Under the pieces are notes generated by a model. It did not search any database. It was not told the origin of the DNA and saw only the letters and a program-made list of their open reading frames with translations. A DNA stretch of 64,000 bases from NCBI GenBank assembly GCA_033239525.1, contig BSYO01000036.1:8454126-8518125 (forward strand), in the 5' to 3' direction. The translations under genes and the position numbers were made by a program. How positions within the stretch are numbered: position 1 is the first letter of the stretch; every line of letters starts with the position of its first letter. Source of the DNA: Nepenthes gracilis (taxonomy: Eukaryota; Streptophyta; Magnoliopsida; Caryophyllales; Nepenthaceae). Below, piece by piece: positions 34,709-48,287 of the stretch.

Positions 34709-36116
34709 AATACATTACCAAAAAATCACGACGCGATTTTATGAAGGCTATCGCAAGCTGATGCTTGTGGCGATATTCATCAAATTCAATCGATTTATCT
34801 GAGTTGATATTTGTACACACAACAGCCTGTTCAGTTGTTAAAGTAAAAATACTTACAGAGTTGTTCAGTTCTTACAACTTTTGGACAAAAGTAAGGACGC
34901 AAGGTTTTCCCATGTCATCCTTTGAAGCAACAAAATTGCTAGACAAGTCTCGAAATTGTACCAATCCTTCTTCGCGTAGTGTCACTAACCCCACATCAGC
35001 ATGAATAAGATTGTTGGCAGAGAACAATGAGAATTCAAGTTCAGACAAACAGAGATGGAAGGAAATTTGGGCATCTGATTGGGCATGAAACATAACTGGT
35101 GGGGTTTGAGCAAGTTGGGGGAAAATCTCAGAGGTTGAAGTTGTGAACAGTAAGGGAGTTTGAAGAACAGGGGAGTTACGTATGGCAAGATTTGTCGATT
35201 GAATTGGTTTATGGATTGAAGGATTTCAATGAGGGATTTTTGGGTTTGTGCAGTGGTGGTGATGCGGTCATGCCCTCCAGTAGCATCAGTTCCATTGTTT
35301 GAAACTCTAACGGAAGCAGCGATGTGGAAATCGGTTGATGTATGTGGTAGTAAGGGTGGGGTTTGCAATGGCGGCGAGATCGGTATGTCTGGTTGCGACG
35401 TAAGCAAGAAGGGTAGGGTTTGAGGTGGAGGATGAGAATCAACCAGGGTCAAAACTAGGAAAGGTGTAGGGGCGGGTAACAAAGGGGAATGTGAGGACGA
35501 CCGACGTTGTTGTTTGAGTCGAGTGAGGGATTGTTGAATTTCAGTGAGGGATTGCTAGATTGTAATGAAGGTTTGCCGGGATTGTGCAAGGTGGTTGAAA
35601 TTGTGGCGATAGCTTCGCAGTGACCCCTTTACCTCCTTCGAAAGCCTTGCAATTGAAGCTTTGAGCGCCGTCAGTGCCTAGTGTTTAATCGTCAGCTCCT
35701 CTACCATGTCTCAATAAAAGCACCAATGTTACTTGCACAGCTGGCGACAGCAACGACAAATAGAGGAAGAAGGTGAAAAACAAAGAAGAAGACGGGGAGA
35801 GGAGTTCAGCAGAGAAAAATATAATGAAAAGAGGGAGTCAAAGGGGGAGTTTCCAAAGAGGCAGAGAGGGACAAGGAAAGGACAGAGAGAGAGAGAAGCA
35901 AAACAGTGAGGGAGTAGAAGGCGTGAGAATTGAGGGAAAGTATCTTCTGCCATTCCATTGTCCACAGTACAAGTTCTAGTAACACATCAACTAAACCAAA
36001 CCAACTAAATTGGTTGGCGCCCAACCAAAACTCTAATTGAACAGTTATGGACCCGCTGTTATTGTAGCACTACCAAAAATGAAAAAATAACGGGGCCAAT
36101 AATAAGACCCGTAACA
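34709..36116 (-). mobile_element. Gypsy-3: truncated 5' end (LTR plus gag start)
   Basis: On the minus strand an LTR (36116-35727, starting TGTTACGGG and ending AGTAACA) is followed by a leader primer-like ggtgcttttattgaga and a gag N-terminal part. The gag frame at 35482-34985 includes KSLIEILQSINQFNRQ. Gypsy-2 has SLMEILQSLYRFER at the same place, so the two elements are related. The rest is lost in the gap. The LTR lies directly against the interrupted integrase of Gypsy-2, so Gypsy-3 may have inserted there. Confidence 0.7.
35727..36116 (-). repeat. LTR of Gypsy-3
   Basis: 390 bp. It shares the TGTTAC start and pyrimidine-rich end with the Gypsy-2 LTR but is otherwise different, so it is unlikely to be the 3' LTR of Gypsy-2. 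Confidence 0.65.
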
Positions 36117-36560
36117 CAGCAGCGGCAAACAGAGAGAAGGAATAAGCAAGAGGAAAGGCATCGTCCCAAAAATATAGGGAAGCAGCAGCGAATGGCACTT
36201 AGTGAGCAATTAAATTTACAAGGAACTCCCAAATGAAATCGGTCGACCACCATAAATATCACTATCTTTCCACCCGAAGTAGGTAGATGGGTTATGAAAT
36301 TAATAGATATGGATTCCCAAATTTTACCTGGGAGGGGCAGAGGTTGTAGCAGACCTGGGGAAGCAGACATGAGCGGCTTCACCTGTTGGCAAACAGCACA
36401 ACGATTGACAAATCACAGATGTCTTTGCGCATTTGAGGCAAATAGAAGGCGCTAGCTACTCGAGTGAAGGTCCTCTGGAATCCAACATGGCCACTAAGTG
36501 GAGAATTGTGATATTCTTGCAGGATCAAGTCCTGTAAGGCAGAATCAACCGGCACCAAAA
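36117..36560 (-). pseudogene. Gypsy-2 integrase, truncated
   Basis: The frame includes the zinc-binding part (EYHNSPLSGHVGFQRTF), the ASPGLLQPLPLPGKIWESIS linker and ISINFITHLPTSGGK with the start of the core at MVVDRFH. The expected D of SMDFI reads as N (SINFI), so a first catalytic residue is lost. The core is cut after ~60 residues by the Gypsy-3 LTR. Confidence 0.85.
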
Positions 36561-37900
36561 TTCGGTTCTTATAGAAAATCAATCCATCACGCACAATATA
36601 ATGTTCAAAGTTCCCTGACTGCTCCTTAATTGAGGAAATTAAGTCGGTTGAAACCAAGTGACGTGTATAGAAAGTTCGTAGAGTGGTCAGAATGGCTAGC
36701 ACTAGATGGGACACCCCCGTAGAGGAGTCGTGGAGCTTGGGGCCGAGCTGCTTGCTAAAGTATGCAATCGGATGCCCTACTTGTAAGAGCACAACACCCA
36801 CACCAGAACCCGAAACATCAGTTTGTATCAGAAAGGGTTTAGAGAAATCCGGCAAGGCCAGAACAAGAGTGGTAGTGAGGATAGCTTTGAGGGAATTAAA
36901 AGCTGACTTGGCCTTAGGAGTCTAGGCAAAAGCATTCTTCCTTAGTAGTTGAGTGACGCTAAAATCTGGGCATATCGAGCCACGAACCGGTGGTAATACC
37001 TGGCTATCCTAAGAAATCTGCACAGTTGTTTGACATTTATAAGCTTAGGCCATTATTGCACAGCCTCAATCTTGGTTGGATCCACGGCTACAATAAGCTA
37101 TGGAAGAATAGCCAAACTCACATTTGGATTACTTGGCATAGAAGGAATTATCCTTCAAATTTTGAAGGACCTGTTGAAGGTGCTTGAAGTGTTGCTTCCA
37201 AGAAGGACTGTATACCAAAATATCATCAAAAAATACCAAGACAAACTTCCGAAGTACCAATCGAAAAATAGTATTCATCTCGGACTAAAAAGTAGAAGCA
37301 TTGAAAAGGCCAAAGGGCATCACCAAGAATTCGTAATGGCCCTCATGGGTTCTAAAAGCTATTTTGTGTATATCATCTAGATGGACTCGCATCTGATAAT
37401 AACCAGCTCACAAATCAAGCTTCGAAAAGACCCTAGTGCCATGAAGTTCATCCAGTAGCTCCTCCACCGTGGGTATAGGAAATTTGTCTTTTAACTATAA
37501 TCGCATTAAGGGTCCAGTAATCAATATAAAAGCGCTAACTACCATCCTTCTTTTTAACTAGTAGGACTGGTGAAGAGAAGGGGCTCGTATTGGGCTGAAT
37601 GATTCCATCATTAAGCATTTCTTATATGAGTCTCTCTATCTCTGTCTTTTGGAAATGAGGGTACCGATATGGTTTAACGTTCACCGGGGGGGAGTTGGGT
37701 TTTAAGGAAATACGATGGTCAGGGGAACAATGAGGAAGTAATCCATGAGGAACGGAAAACACTTCGGCAAAGGAGGTGAGAAGGCTGGAAAAAGTAGTGG
37801 CGATATCAGGGAGAACATGGGTTGGTAAGGAAAATTGGGAAGAGGCTACAGCAAAGAGGTTCCCCATAGCTACCCTCTTGAATTGGAATGATTGTCAATT
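36561..37900 (-). pseudogene. Gypsy-2 reverse transcriptase and RNase H
   Basis: The RT start is SPDHRISLKPNSPPVNVKPY (~37730). The active-site box LVFFDDILVY at about 37205-37240 keeps both aspartates. RNase H reads LIQTDVSGSGVGVVLLQ, then AYFSKQLGPKLHDSS (36740-36855). Stops and frame changes separate these blocks. Confidence 0.88.
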
Positions 37901-37937
37901 GGTAATATATGGTAGCAGACTTGGTTAGTTCTCCTCG

Positions 37938-38489
37938 TTATAACTGGCCTAATGTCATGGTGGATATTGTGGCCTTTAGCAAACCGTGCAAAATGGGTTG
38001 ACTACCCTTGTAATCGAAGCTCATCCATAGAGCTTTGTAATCAAACAGTACTGGACCAATCGACGCCAACCATTGGACCCCAGAGACTACATTAGCTCCA
38101 TATATCAGTAACAAATACAGGTCCACACAGAATTGAGATTTTTTGAAGGTGGCTGGGACATTTGTATATTGCCCTTCACAATGTAGGGAGTCTCCATTGC
38201 CCACCATAACATTAAGGTGATGAGAGGGCTCTATTGGCAATCCCAAATATTTAGCCACATGCATCTGCAGAAAATTATGGATGGAACCACTGTCCGCCAA
38301 TATAACCACTGAATGGCCTAGAATGAGCCCTTGCAATCTCAATGTGGAGGGAACAAAGTGGCCCTCTAAGGCATGGAGAGAAATAGTTGGAATATATTCA
38401 GATAAATGCGGAAGGGTATCAACTTCTTGGGAAAGTTCTGTGGGTGAATTTGTGTCTGTGAATTCAGCCTCTAAAATGGAGGTTATCAT
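37938..38489 (-). pseudogene. Gypsy-2 aspartic protease
   Basis: A 183-codon open frame carries ISLHALEGHFVPSTLRLQG, then ILADSGSIHNFL, which is the protease active-site region. The usual DSGATH core reads DSGSIH with the catalytic D kept. It is open over its length but separated from gag and RT by stops. Confidence 0.85.
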
Positions 38490-38534
38490 CTAAGCAGAGC
38501 CCTCTTCCTCATCCATCATACATAATGACTGTGT

Positions 38535-39586
38535 GGGTTTGCACCAATGACCCGGTGTAAACCGTTCATCACAATTAAAGCATAGTCCTCTTTCTCGGCG
38601 TGATGCCATCTCTACGGGGGTTAACTTTTTTATCAGTAGTCTCAGTGGAAGACCCTAAGGAGAAGAAGTTTTCGATAGATATGGGGAGGTGCTAGTGGAG
38701 GCCTTAGTCAACGGTGGACAATGTGAACTAGGCCATCCACTATCCATCTTTTCCTCCATTAGTTTAGCCATTCCAATGGCTTCCGACAATGACTTGGGCC
38801 TCGGTAACAGTAGCTCCTGCCAAATGTTGTCACATAGCCCAGAGATAAAATAATTTAGGAGATTAACAGTGGTCAAACCTACAATGCACGTAGAGATGGA
38901 CTTGAATTTGGCCATGTAGGTTGTCACCGTAGAGGTCTAACGGAACTTATACAAGGTAACCTCATGGTTGAGATACGAAGATGGTCCAAAGCGAAGCTCT
39001 AGGTCTCTGGAGAAAACCTCCAATATTGAGAGCTGTCTGGTTGCATGCATCCATTGACACCATTGGAGAGCAATTCCGGTCATATGGAAGGTCGCTATGG
39101 TCAATTTTTGGTCTGGCGAAGTTCCATGGTAAGCAAAGAAGCGGTTGATCTGAAATAACCACGCAGTCACATTGTTGCTAGTGAAGAAAAGAATTTCAAG
39201 TTTAGGTAAACGAAAGTGAGGGGCGATTTGATTGTCTGAGGGTGATGGTAGAAGTATGGGTAGGGTTTGTGTAAGAGAATAGGACAGAACGGGTCGAGTA
39301 ACCACCGAAGAGGGAGGAGTCGACAGTAATGGAAGGTTTGCAGACGGAATAGGGTGTCGCTCAAATCTGTAGAGTGATTGAAGGATTTCCATGAGAGAAT
39401 GCTGAACCTGTTTGGTGGTCGTAGCATTCGCCGCGATTCCTTCTGCATGTTGCTGGGAAGTGGTTGCTTGCTGCTGGACAGTCGCGACCACCTCCTTCAG
39501 CTCCCTCAAAATGCCGACGATGGAGTTTTCGAGCGCTTTGTAACACATCGTCATCCCCTTAGACATGGTCTCAATGAGAGCACCAA
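38535..39586 (-). pseudogene. Gypsy-2 gag
   Basis: The N-terminal coiled part reads LRELKEVVATVQQQ (39500). The capsid core reads TIATFHMTGIALQWCQWM (~39060), then after a stop MAKFKSISTCIVGLTTVNLL (38655-38927). Near 38545-38590 a zinc knuckle reads CFNCDERFTPGHWC, the CX2CX6HX2C type of plant gypsy gag. One stop (about 38938) and a frame break precede the knuckle. Confidence 0.88.
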
Positions 39587-40116
39587 TGATACGTGCTTCC
39601 TCACAATCGAGCCTCAAACCTACAAATCAGCGTGAGTAAGCAAAAAATCGAAGGGAAATGTGAGGAGGAGATCTAACAAGGGGAAGGTTCAAGAGGGAGT
39701 GGGATAGAGACAGAGACAGAGAGGGAGAGAAAGATACAAGAGATAGAAGAGAGTTTCAGACGAAGTAAAATTATATTGATTACTTGCTCCTGTACACATC
39801 CGATTTTAAAGAGAACCGAACGAAAGAACCGTAACTAAACAGTAACTAAATGGGAATAGCAACTAACCGAATAAAATCTGGAATGGGGAAACTCTAACTC
39901 TAACTAATGTACAGGATGGGGGAAATCAACAACTAACCGAATCAAGCTGAATAAAAATAAGAAAACAGAAGAAGCTGGGAAAAATAATAATCTGAAAAGA
40001 AATAAACCCGTATATAATCGTGAAATTTCTGGGGTTGTTGGGTCTTCCCGGTACTGGTCCTTAGCAATTAGGTATCCTATGGTATTGCAAGGCCCGCATC
40101 GATAAGGCCGGTAACA
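39587..40116 (-). repeat. 5' LTR of Gypsy-2
   Basis: 530 bp. On the minus strand it starts TGTTACCGGCC and ends CGTATCA just before the leader. The CT-rich stretch near its end (39690-39760) is typical of a gypsy leader. Confidence 0.75.
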
Positions 40117-43100
40117 TAATTCTTCAGCTGCATACGGCAATGATCATAATATGGCAGTGATCATAATAGCAATAGAAAAAAGGCAAACTCACAAGGTAAT
40201 TCTTCAGCTGACATATGGCAATGATCTTCCACCTGTCCATTACCCCCACACACAAAAATTTAAAAAAAGATTTGATGCTGCCGTACATATTTCTTATATT
40301 TGATGACCAGAAGGTCTACCAAAAGACCTGCATTGTTCAGGTAGCAATGAAGCGAGGACTTGCCCAAGGACTTCACTGATTTCACCTGCATTGAAATTGC
40401 AGCACATATTCAGACGTGCCATCAACACTTATTTTACATATCAAGCAAATTACTCAAATAAGCGTCTGGCATGGTGTTCTGCAATTGCATAAAATTGTAC
40501 TGAATGGTCTAATCAAAACTGCCATATCTAACAGATTGAGACAACTTATTATGCTTTTATCTTTTAGAAAGTTGGACGAATTTCTCGTGTTGATATGCTA
40601 ACCCCAAATCACAGAGACATGTATGTTGACAGTTTGCTAAGAAATTTTATTTAGCAGCAATAAAGCACAACAATGCTTCTTTGATGCGAGCCAGCCATGT
40701 CTGATTTAATTTTAAAAAAAAGGTTTTGCTGTTTGAGGTCAGGTAGGTTGTTGAAAGACCAAGGCAGACAAAACAGAGGTTAAATGTATAAAAGCTGCAT
40801 CTGCTGTTCATGACTTCAGATTGCAACAATGTAGAGAGGATGGCTGCTATTCACATACTCTACATACGGCAGGGACAGATGCTGACTGAATTGCAGTTGC
40901 ATGAAAAATCTCAATTGTCTCAGCCACTCACTCCTATGAACCAGCAACAAATCTGATGCATTGTCATCCAGTTTAGCATCCAGTGCCACCATCTGAAAAG
41001 TTTGAACAGTAATGCATGGTTGCAAACTAGAACACCAAGAACTCTCTTGCTAGCCACCCATTTATCTTCAAACTTGGTTTCCATTTCTTGCTTCTCACCC
41101 ACTTCAGGCGCATCTGTTTCTGGTGGTCCAGGCAATTCAATGCAATTTTCGACATCCCAGTTGGGCTCGGTGTCCCACTTTGGTTCCAAATCTCACATTG
41201 GACTGGGATCAGACATTGTTGAAGAGATATCTTCTTTATCATTTGCTCCTACATTTCCCCAAGAACATCTACAGGCATCATGAGTGGTTGTGAGTCCAGT
41301 CCATCCCTTATCTGTCTGACTTTGACAAGGTCCTAGGCCAGTTAAGGGTGGTTGAAAGTGGTAGTTGAGGATGAATTACTTCTGGATCAGCGACATCAGT
41401 TCGTCTGCCAGATGATAGATGCTTGGATTTCAGATCTACAGCCTGCACATACTCAGAAGGTTCGGTGCTATCATGCATGCTACTGCAGGTTGTATCCATG
41501 TCCACACCAGACATTTGACTTCAACTCATTATTGAATCAACACTGGATAGACTGGATGCTCCATGAAGGCGCTCTGTGTTAGATCTTCTCATAAAATCTG
41601 TGTATAAGTCAGACATATCAACTATCGCCTTATCATCCAAAGTTTTTCCTTCATCAACTGTCACCAGAAGGTATTCCACCTCGTAACTGTACTTTGGCAA
41701 TCATAAAAACTTGAGGAAACTAGCAACAAAGTAACGCAAAGGACCAAAGCACTCCTGATATTTCTCTGAAAGCTCCAGCACTGTAATACAAGGAGACAAG
41801 TGCAAACCAATATCGGTCATATTCACATATATTGTGATTTTTTTACCACACTATGGAATTTCAAAGAACAACGCTATTAGCCATGTCCAGGGAACAAAAT
41901 CAGTGTGCTGACAACATGGCCAATGAAGCTATTAGTTTAATTGTTGCTTTCACTATTTATGAACTACCTATGTTTTATTTTCTGCTTTCAATCTGACTGT
42001 GATGGGATTTCATTTCTTTGGGACAGTAATAATTCTAATAAATGCTTTATTAACATAGCTTAATGATATCATCTCATGAAGTGAACTGAGAACTGCTGAA
42101 ATACCGTCCTAGTATGCTGCGCAACATATCACTGGTTTGGCTACTGCAAATGCTGCTACTATGATGTGGCCTACTGCTGTAATCCTGGAGGAAGCAAGCT
42201 GGCTGCATGAGGAGATGTTGTTCAATACCAGAATATCAGATTAGCTAAATAACAGATTGGTTGTATTCACTTATGAGTATTCTGGTATTCTCGTTAGTAA
42301 TCTTGGACCTACAATTACTACAAATAGAAGGCCAATGTACACGTAAATCATTGAACAATGTAAAAGAAATCTGTTGAATGAAACTCTGCAAAACAGACCC
42401 ACGCCCCTTTCTGTTTCTGATCTGAAATAGGCATCACCCTCTTGTATTCCCTTCTGCACAATAATTGCAGAACTGCAGAGACCCTAAACCAACCTCCCTC
42501 TTGCATATCTTATAATCAAAGGAGTAAGATGTTCCACTTCATTGCATATCATTGTAGCCAAAAAAAGGTGATGCTGCATTTAGTTGCACACAATTGGATG
42601 ATTCTGTTCCACCTTGAGAAACAATTAATGAGTGCTACGTAAACATTTTCAGATTCAGGGCTGCATCATTAAGCTTGCTGCCTTACACACAACCCATAGT
42701 TCAAGGAATGAGATAAATGCAACTCAAGCAAAATAATATGGCAATTGTAGACGCAAAGCAAATAATTCTACTACTATAAGCACTAGAAAGCAAGTTCTTA
42801 AAATTAACATCAGAGTGCTACAAATTACCATCACTAACAACCCCAAAGTATGAAACAGCCATTCCGAAGTGAACTACTCCAGTTCGAATCCACTCAACTG
42901 TGTAAACATCTGTTGCTGTCAGGCCGCCCGACAAGCAGAAAAATATGTGAACTATAAGTAAGCAATTAAGTACTCAAAGTTGGCAATTTACAAGAAAATT
43001 TATGTTTTGTCAAATAGAACATAAGACAAAAATCGGTGGGCATTTGTTTCTCTCGTCTCCCTGGAAGTACTCATCAACAATGTAATGAATAAGTAGGCTT

Positions 43101-44823
43101 TCTGATACAATTTTAAATGCACACATCAGCAACAATCCAATGGCAGAAGCAAAAACAAGTTTGAATGATGCAGTAGGTCATGCCAGGCACCCATCAAAGC
43201 ATAGATAAAAATATCAGAGTATTGGTATCAAAATTATTATCAGTATCAAACATATCAAACAATCTATATTTAAATCAAATGCATCACAAGAGAAAAAATT
43301 CCTAAGAATTGTAATAATAATAGGCAAATATCAGATAATACGGCAATATATCACGATTTTTTCACAGTGTCAAGAAGTATTGACATTAAGGGGCCGATAC
43401 CAATATAATCAACTAATATTTTCATCCATCCCTTGAAGTGTTAAATCGAACATATGAACAGGGATCTTGAATGCATAAAATTGACTGTTCCAAAATTAAA
43501 ACAGAACCACTAGCAAGATTTGCTCTCTCATCTCCGAGGATTTTGTATTTTTCTAAATCCTTTTCTAGTCCCAACAGCATGAGCAGTGTATGGGTTATGT
43601 TCCTTCATCCTATTTTTGCCACTGCCACAATCTACATTCCATATACATTGCAGACATTTTTTTCTTTCAAACAAACTCGGTGTCACCATCCCACAAAAAA
43701 TATATATCTACCATATTAAAAATTAGAACATATCCGAGCACCTATCACCCAGTACAAAGAGAATCCGAAAATGAACAGAAAGTAAATCAAGCAATAACAG
43801 AAAAAGAAATAGGCTCAGGGAAGGTTGACATCAGATAGAATGTGTGGTAACAAATTAACTTACTTTCGGTAGCAGTACCCCTATATGGGACAACTAACAA
43901 TGAAAGTTTATGATTTGTTCAAAAACATACAAGCCTATAATTCTTATGTACCTCAACCAGCAAACGATAGTATCTTGGATATCAATATATTAAATATTAA
44001 ACAGGTTTTTGAGGCATTATCTACAATTACATAGCAGAAACCCAAAATCTTCCAACATTAGCACCTCCATAATAGATGCCAGCTAGCAAGCTTAGTAAAG
44101 TCTATTGGCATCATCCCGAGAGACCTAGGAGCAAATAACACCGCATCAGGATTAGGTGAGAGGGAATTTCAGGGTAGCGGAGAGACCAACAACAGAAAAA
44201 CCTCTTTTTTTGTTTAGTCGAGTGACTTCCTACTGGTCATTGGATAACCATCATCGTTGACAAACTAGGGTGCCACTAATCAACTGGTCAGTGGCTAAAC
44301 ATCCAATACAAAGCAGTGGCTGCTCAAATGGAAGTATATTATATTCCATACGCATAAGATCAGACACCAGTTTCCGACACAACGTACAGGAACATTTTAT
44401 TTTAATCTGAACTTTCCCATGATGGGTACTCAATAACCACATAACACCTCATTAGTGGCTAAACTGAAGAATTATAAGTGCACAAAATCTACCATCAACG
44501 TCGAGAAAGCTAGAAGTCTGTTATATGAGGTTGGTTAGATGAATCCTCTTTAGCAAACCCATTCAATTCTATAATTGCTCATGATGGCCCCAAGATAAAA
44601 TCAAAGCAGCAGGCAACAAATAGCACTATAGCAGGCATCAAATTTACCCATAATAGTTCTGAAATCATATTCGAGGTAACCAATATCATGTCAAGAATTT
44701 TGTTCAGTGTGGATGTATATCTATGTAGGCCTACAAGATTCACGGTGAAATATGAAGTGCCACAGCAACAAAATGCAGATTAAGCTTTCGGATAATTGAT
44801 GCAAATATCGGACGATATGATAT

Positions 44824-45842
44824 TGATGCGTCTTGGATCCAAGTTTCGAACAGATTCGGATCAAATCGGTTGTCTAAGTCCGGCTCCGTCCATTGAATTT
44901 GGATCCTGCACGCCACAACTACGAACAAGAGGTTAGGTAACGGCAGAAGGTTATCTTACTGTAAAATTTCGACGGTCAAATCAGCAAACAGCCTTCAAAT
45001 TGAAAATGTGAAAGTAAAGAATACTAAAAAATGCAAAGAGTTTTGAGATCGGTGAGTACTCTTGTTGAGAGAGGCTTTGTTGGCTCGTGAGGAGGCTGGT
45101 TCCAAGCACTGTGTTTGCTGGGAACGTAGTGACAAAGGGATAAAAAGAGAGAGAGAGCGTTTCATAGCTTGAAAGAGTGTATGCTTTTCTGCAGAGAGTT
45201 TTTGTGGGCAAATGAATGCATGTGAGCTTTTTGGGGGCCAATGAATGTGTATAGAGTGAGGACTCCATGGCCTTTTATAGGCACTGCTTTGGGCTTCCTT
45301 CTTTGTGTAGAAGGATTTGATTCCCAAGCTCTATTGGAATTGCTACCTTTTCAAGCGTGAAACTTTTATGGCAGTAACGATCACTGGATTGATTGCTTTC
45401 CTTTTGCGTTCTATAACCGTTAGGATTTCCAGCAGACAGGGAAAAGATTTTGACGCCTTCCTTTAGGGATGTGCATTGAATTTGCTGATGACCATTGTAG
45501 TGGAAATTGTCTTCTGTGAAGAGTGCGAAATCAGGAGAGAAGACCATTATTGGTCAAGGACGGTCACATGGACCAAATTGGGCTTAGCCCACTTGAAGCC
45601 TAGTCGCAGCTGATACTATCCGGTCATGCTTTGAAGTCGAGCGCTGACCGTCTTAAATGATTCCAATCAACAGAAACGTTGACCGCCCTGGGCTCAAGTG
45701 GGCCATCCTGTTCTTGGGCCTCTTCTTGCTCATTGGCCTTTCGACCGGTCAACGACAAATCGTTGACCGTCCAGACGCTAATGGGCCGTTATGGATCAAG
45801 GCCATTCCTCCTTAGGCCAGCCCATTATTGGCGTACACATCA
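44824..45842 (-). repeat. Tat-type solo LTR in an LCBK1 intron (right copy)
   Basis: 1019 bp, starting TGATGTGTACGCC and ending GACGCATCA on the minus strand, without internal coding sequence. The flanks are gatat (44819-44823) and aatat (45843-45847), a 5-bp target duplication with one mismatch. The left-arm copy keeps the unmutated flank atatc. The ORFs inside (44981-45547) have no recognised domain. Confidence 0.85.
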
Positions 45843-47087
45843 AATATATATCAGCCTATATGTATTGGTATCTAAGCTTTCCAATACCAATATTTCTTGA
45901 TACCACAATAATATTGTAATATGTTTTCATATTAGCCAATAGAACCGATATATCAACCAATATAACCCTATCAACTTGTGATTTTCAAAAATTTTTTTCC
46001 ATCTAATATATCCGGTAATACCAATATGTATTGTCCAATACCAATATGATCACGATCAATATTGATATCGATATTTTCATCCATGTTTTTAATATAAAGG
46101 ATTATCTCTTCCTGATTAGATACAGAATCTGCTCGACTACCACTGATGGGCTTCAATCATAAATTTATAGAAAGAAACTCAAGCCCATTCCTCATGCACA
46201 GGTCAAGGAATGGTTTAGGATGTTAGAAAAACAAAAAAGAAACAATGTTGTGGAACTGAGGCAGCTACTATGTTGAATTGCACCTGAAAATGTGGGGTTG
46301 CTAGATATCAAAAACACATACAGGAATGATCAATATTTAGCACATATATGTCCAGATACAATTGTGAAATATATACCACCTGGAAGTATATCCTACAAGA
46401 AAAATAAGAAGGCAGAAATCAAAAAAGAACAAGCAATGTACGGTAAACAAATTCACATGAAAAGTGTTAGTTACCTTCACAATGGAAAAAGCCGCAGAAA
46501 CTGAATCTCTAATTCCCAAAACAGTCCAAAGGGAGTTATCAGAAACAGCTGGAATAATTCCAATCAGAATAGAGATGGCTGCCTTCTAGTTATCTCTATT
46601 CAGGAGATCATTCACAACCTGGATAATCATTACAGTCATTCGCAGTTCTTTTTTTTTTTTTTTTCAAAAAAGCACTTTGGAGGTGGAATTTTCAGTTAAC
46701 TATCCAGATTGACTGAATAATTATATATGAAACTAAATTTGGTTGAATCACACGGAATTTTAGCTATTGAAAGAATTTCATTTGTAGTTTCATATGCAGA
46801 CATCATAAAGAAGCAAATAGATCACACTTTGACAAATATATTAGGTCTTTCATCAAACAATTATATGCTCAGATGCCGGTCCCACAAGTTTCATGTACTA
46901 ATTGCTTTACAGACTTTTAGAACAGAACTGAGCATTGCTAATGGAAATTAAACCTATCATTTAAACCGGGGATAAAATAGCAATAGCACAGACTTACCTC
47001 ATTCACAATTCCATAACCACTAACGCATACATTGCCCAGCAAGTGAGATGCCAGAAATGAAAATGTGATCAAAATAACAGAGTAGCA

Positions 47088-47222
47088 ACTTTTTAAGCCA
47101 AACCCAGATAGTCCAATAATAATTGATATCAAAACTTTTTAAGCCAAACCCAGATAGTCCAATAAGAATTGATATCAAAACTTTTTAAGCCAAACCCAGA
47201 TAGTCCAATAATAATTGATATC
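47088..47222 (-). repeat. 46-bp intronic tandem repeat, three units (right copy)
   Basis: Same three units as 29789-29922, in reverse complement. Confidence 0.92.
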
Positions 47223-48287
47223 ATATTATTAGTACCATCAGGGCATGTGCTCAAGTCAAGTGTAGATGCAAGTTTTCTAGTATGACCAACGGAAGTTGTT
47301 TCAACTACCTCCAACTTAAAGTCCGCAGGCTGTCACGGTTGGCAACTATGAGCAGACCATGCATATTGTCTGTAAAAAGATGCATCATATACCAAAAATG
47401 CCAATTAGTAGAATCAAATACCCCAGAGGGAAGGAGAAAGTCTCTAGAACTCCCAATGATCACAGTTTACGATAAAGGGTTTAAGGTCCAAAGCAAGACG
47501 CCTGAAGGAATCAAAGCTTAACGGCATTGTATGGGGATGTGAAGGTTAAAACACGAACTAAAGCATGAAAAAATTTGTTCACATTTTCTGGAAAATCCTT
47601 CCATCAAGACAAGTTTATTATTAGCGAAGAATTGAGCAATATGCCAGGCAAACAATTCCCAACCAGATCAACAGAGCAGTTAAAACCATATAAGTGTTAT
47701 GATGAGGTTCAAATCCAGTGGAATATACAAGTCCGCCATCTCTACTACAAAGCCACAAAAGCTAGGAAAAACTGAAACCATTTTTTCTTTGATATTTAGA
47801 AACCCTAGGCTATAACAACCTCGGAACTCATTACCACTTCCAAAATATTTTACTAAAAATATCAACCTTGCAAAACTGTGGTAAAAAAATTTTATCAAGT
47901 AACAACATGCAGTAAGATTAACTAACACATCACACAATCAGACACGTCTAACTAACCAGAAATTAACTTATCTTGAATATTGGCTCCACCATCCCATGAA
48001 ATACTTTACTTGAGCAACTGCAACCAGACCCTGGATTCAGTATCACGAGCATTTTTGCTGGAGTTCTAGACTTGATGTGCATTCCAAGAGGAAAATCACT
48101 AAAAGAAAAACCTGAGCCCCATTTCTTCAATGATACCAATGGATGGGGCAAGCAATTCACAAAACATAGCTGATCTGCAAAGCCGCTAACCCGATGAAGG
48201 GCTTCTAATGCGGACATCAAATATTCTAAGGGATTCTAATTAGAAGAGATTTTAATTTTATTGGCTTTTATTTTATTTGCTTTATGA

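Larger units (their letters stand above)
36117..40116 (-). mobile_element. Gypsy-2: nearly complete, inactivated Ty3/gypsy element
   Basis: On the minus strand: 5' LTR (40116-39587), gag, protease, RT, RNase H and an integrase that stops at 36117 against the Gypsy-3 LTR. RT before integrase is the Ty3/gypsy order. The leader reads TTGGTGCTCTCATTGAGA directly after the LTR, a start seen in many plant chromoviruses. Frameshifts and stops occur in every domain. The element lies about 180 bp beyond the LCBK1 stop, probably in its 3' UTR. No chromodomain is present because the 3' end is missing. Confidence 0.88.

Noticed and set aside
45679..45900. ORF on the plus strand of the Tat solo LTR
   Set aside because: Shadow frame inside an LTR; the left-arm copy does not preserve it.
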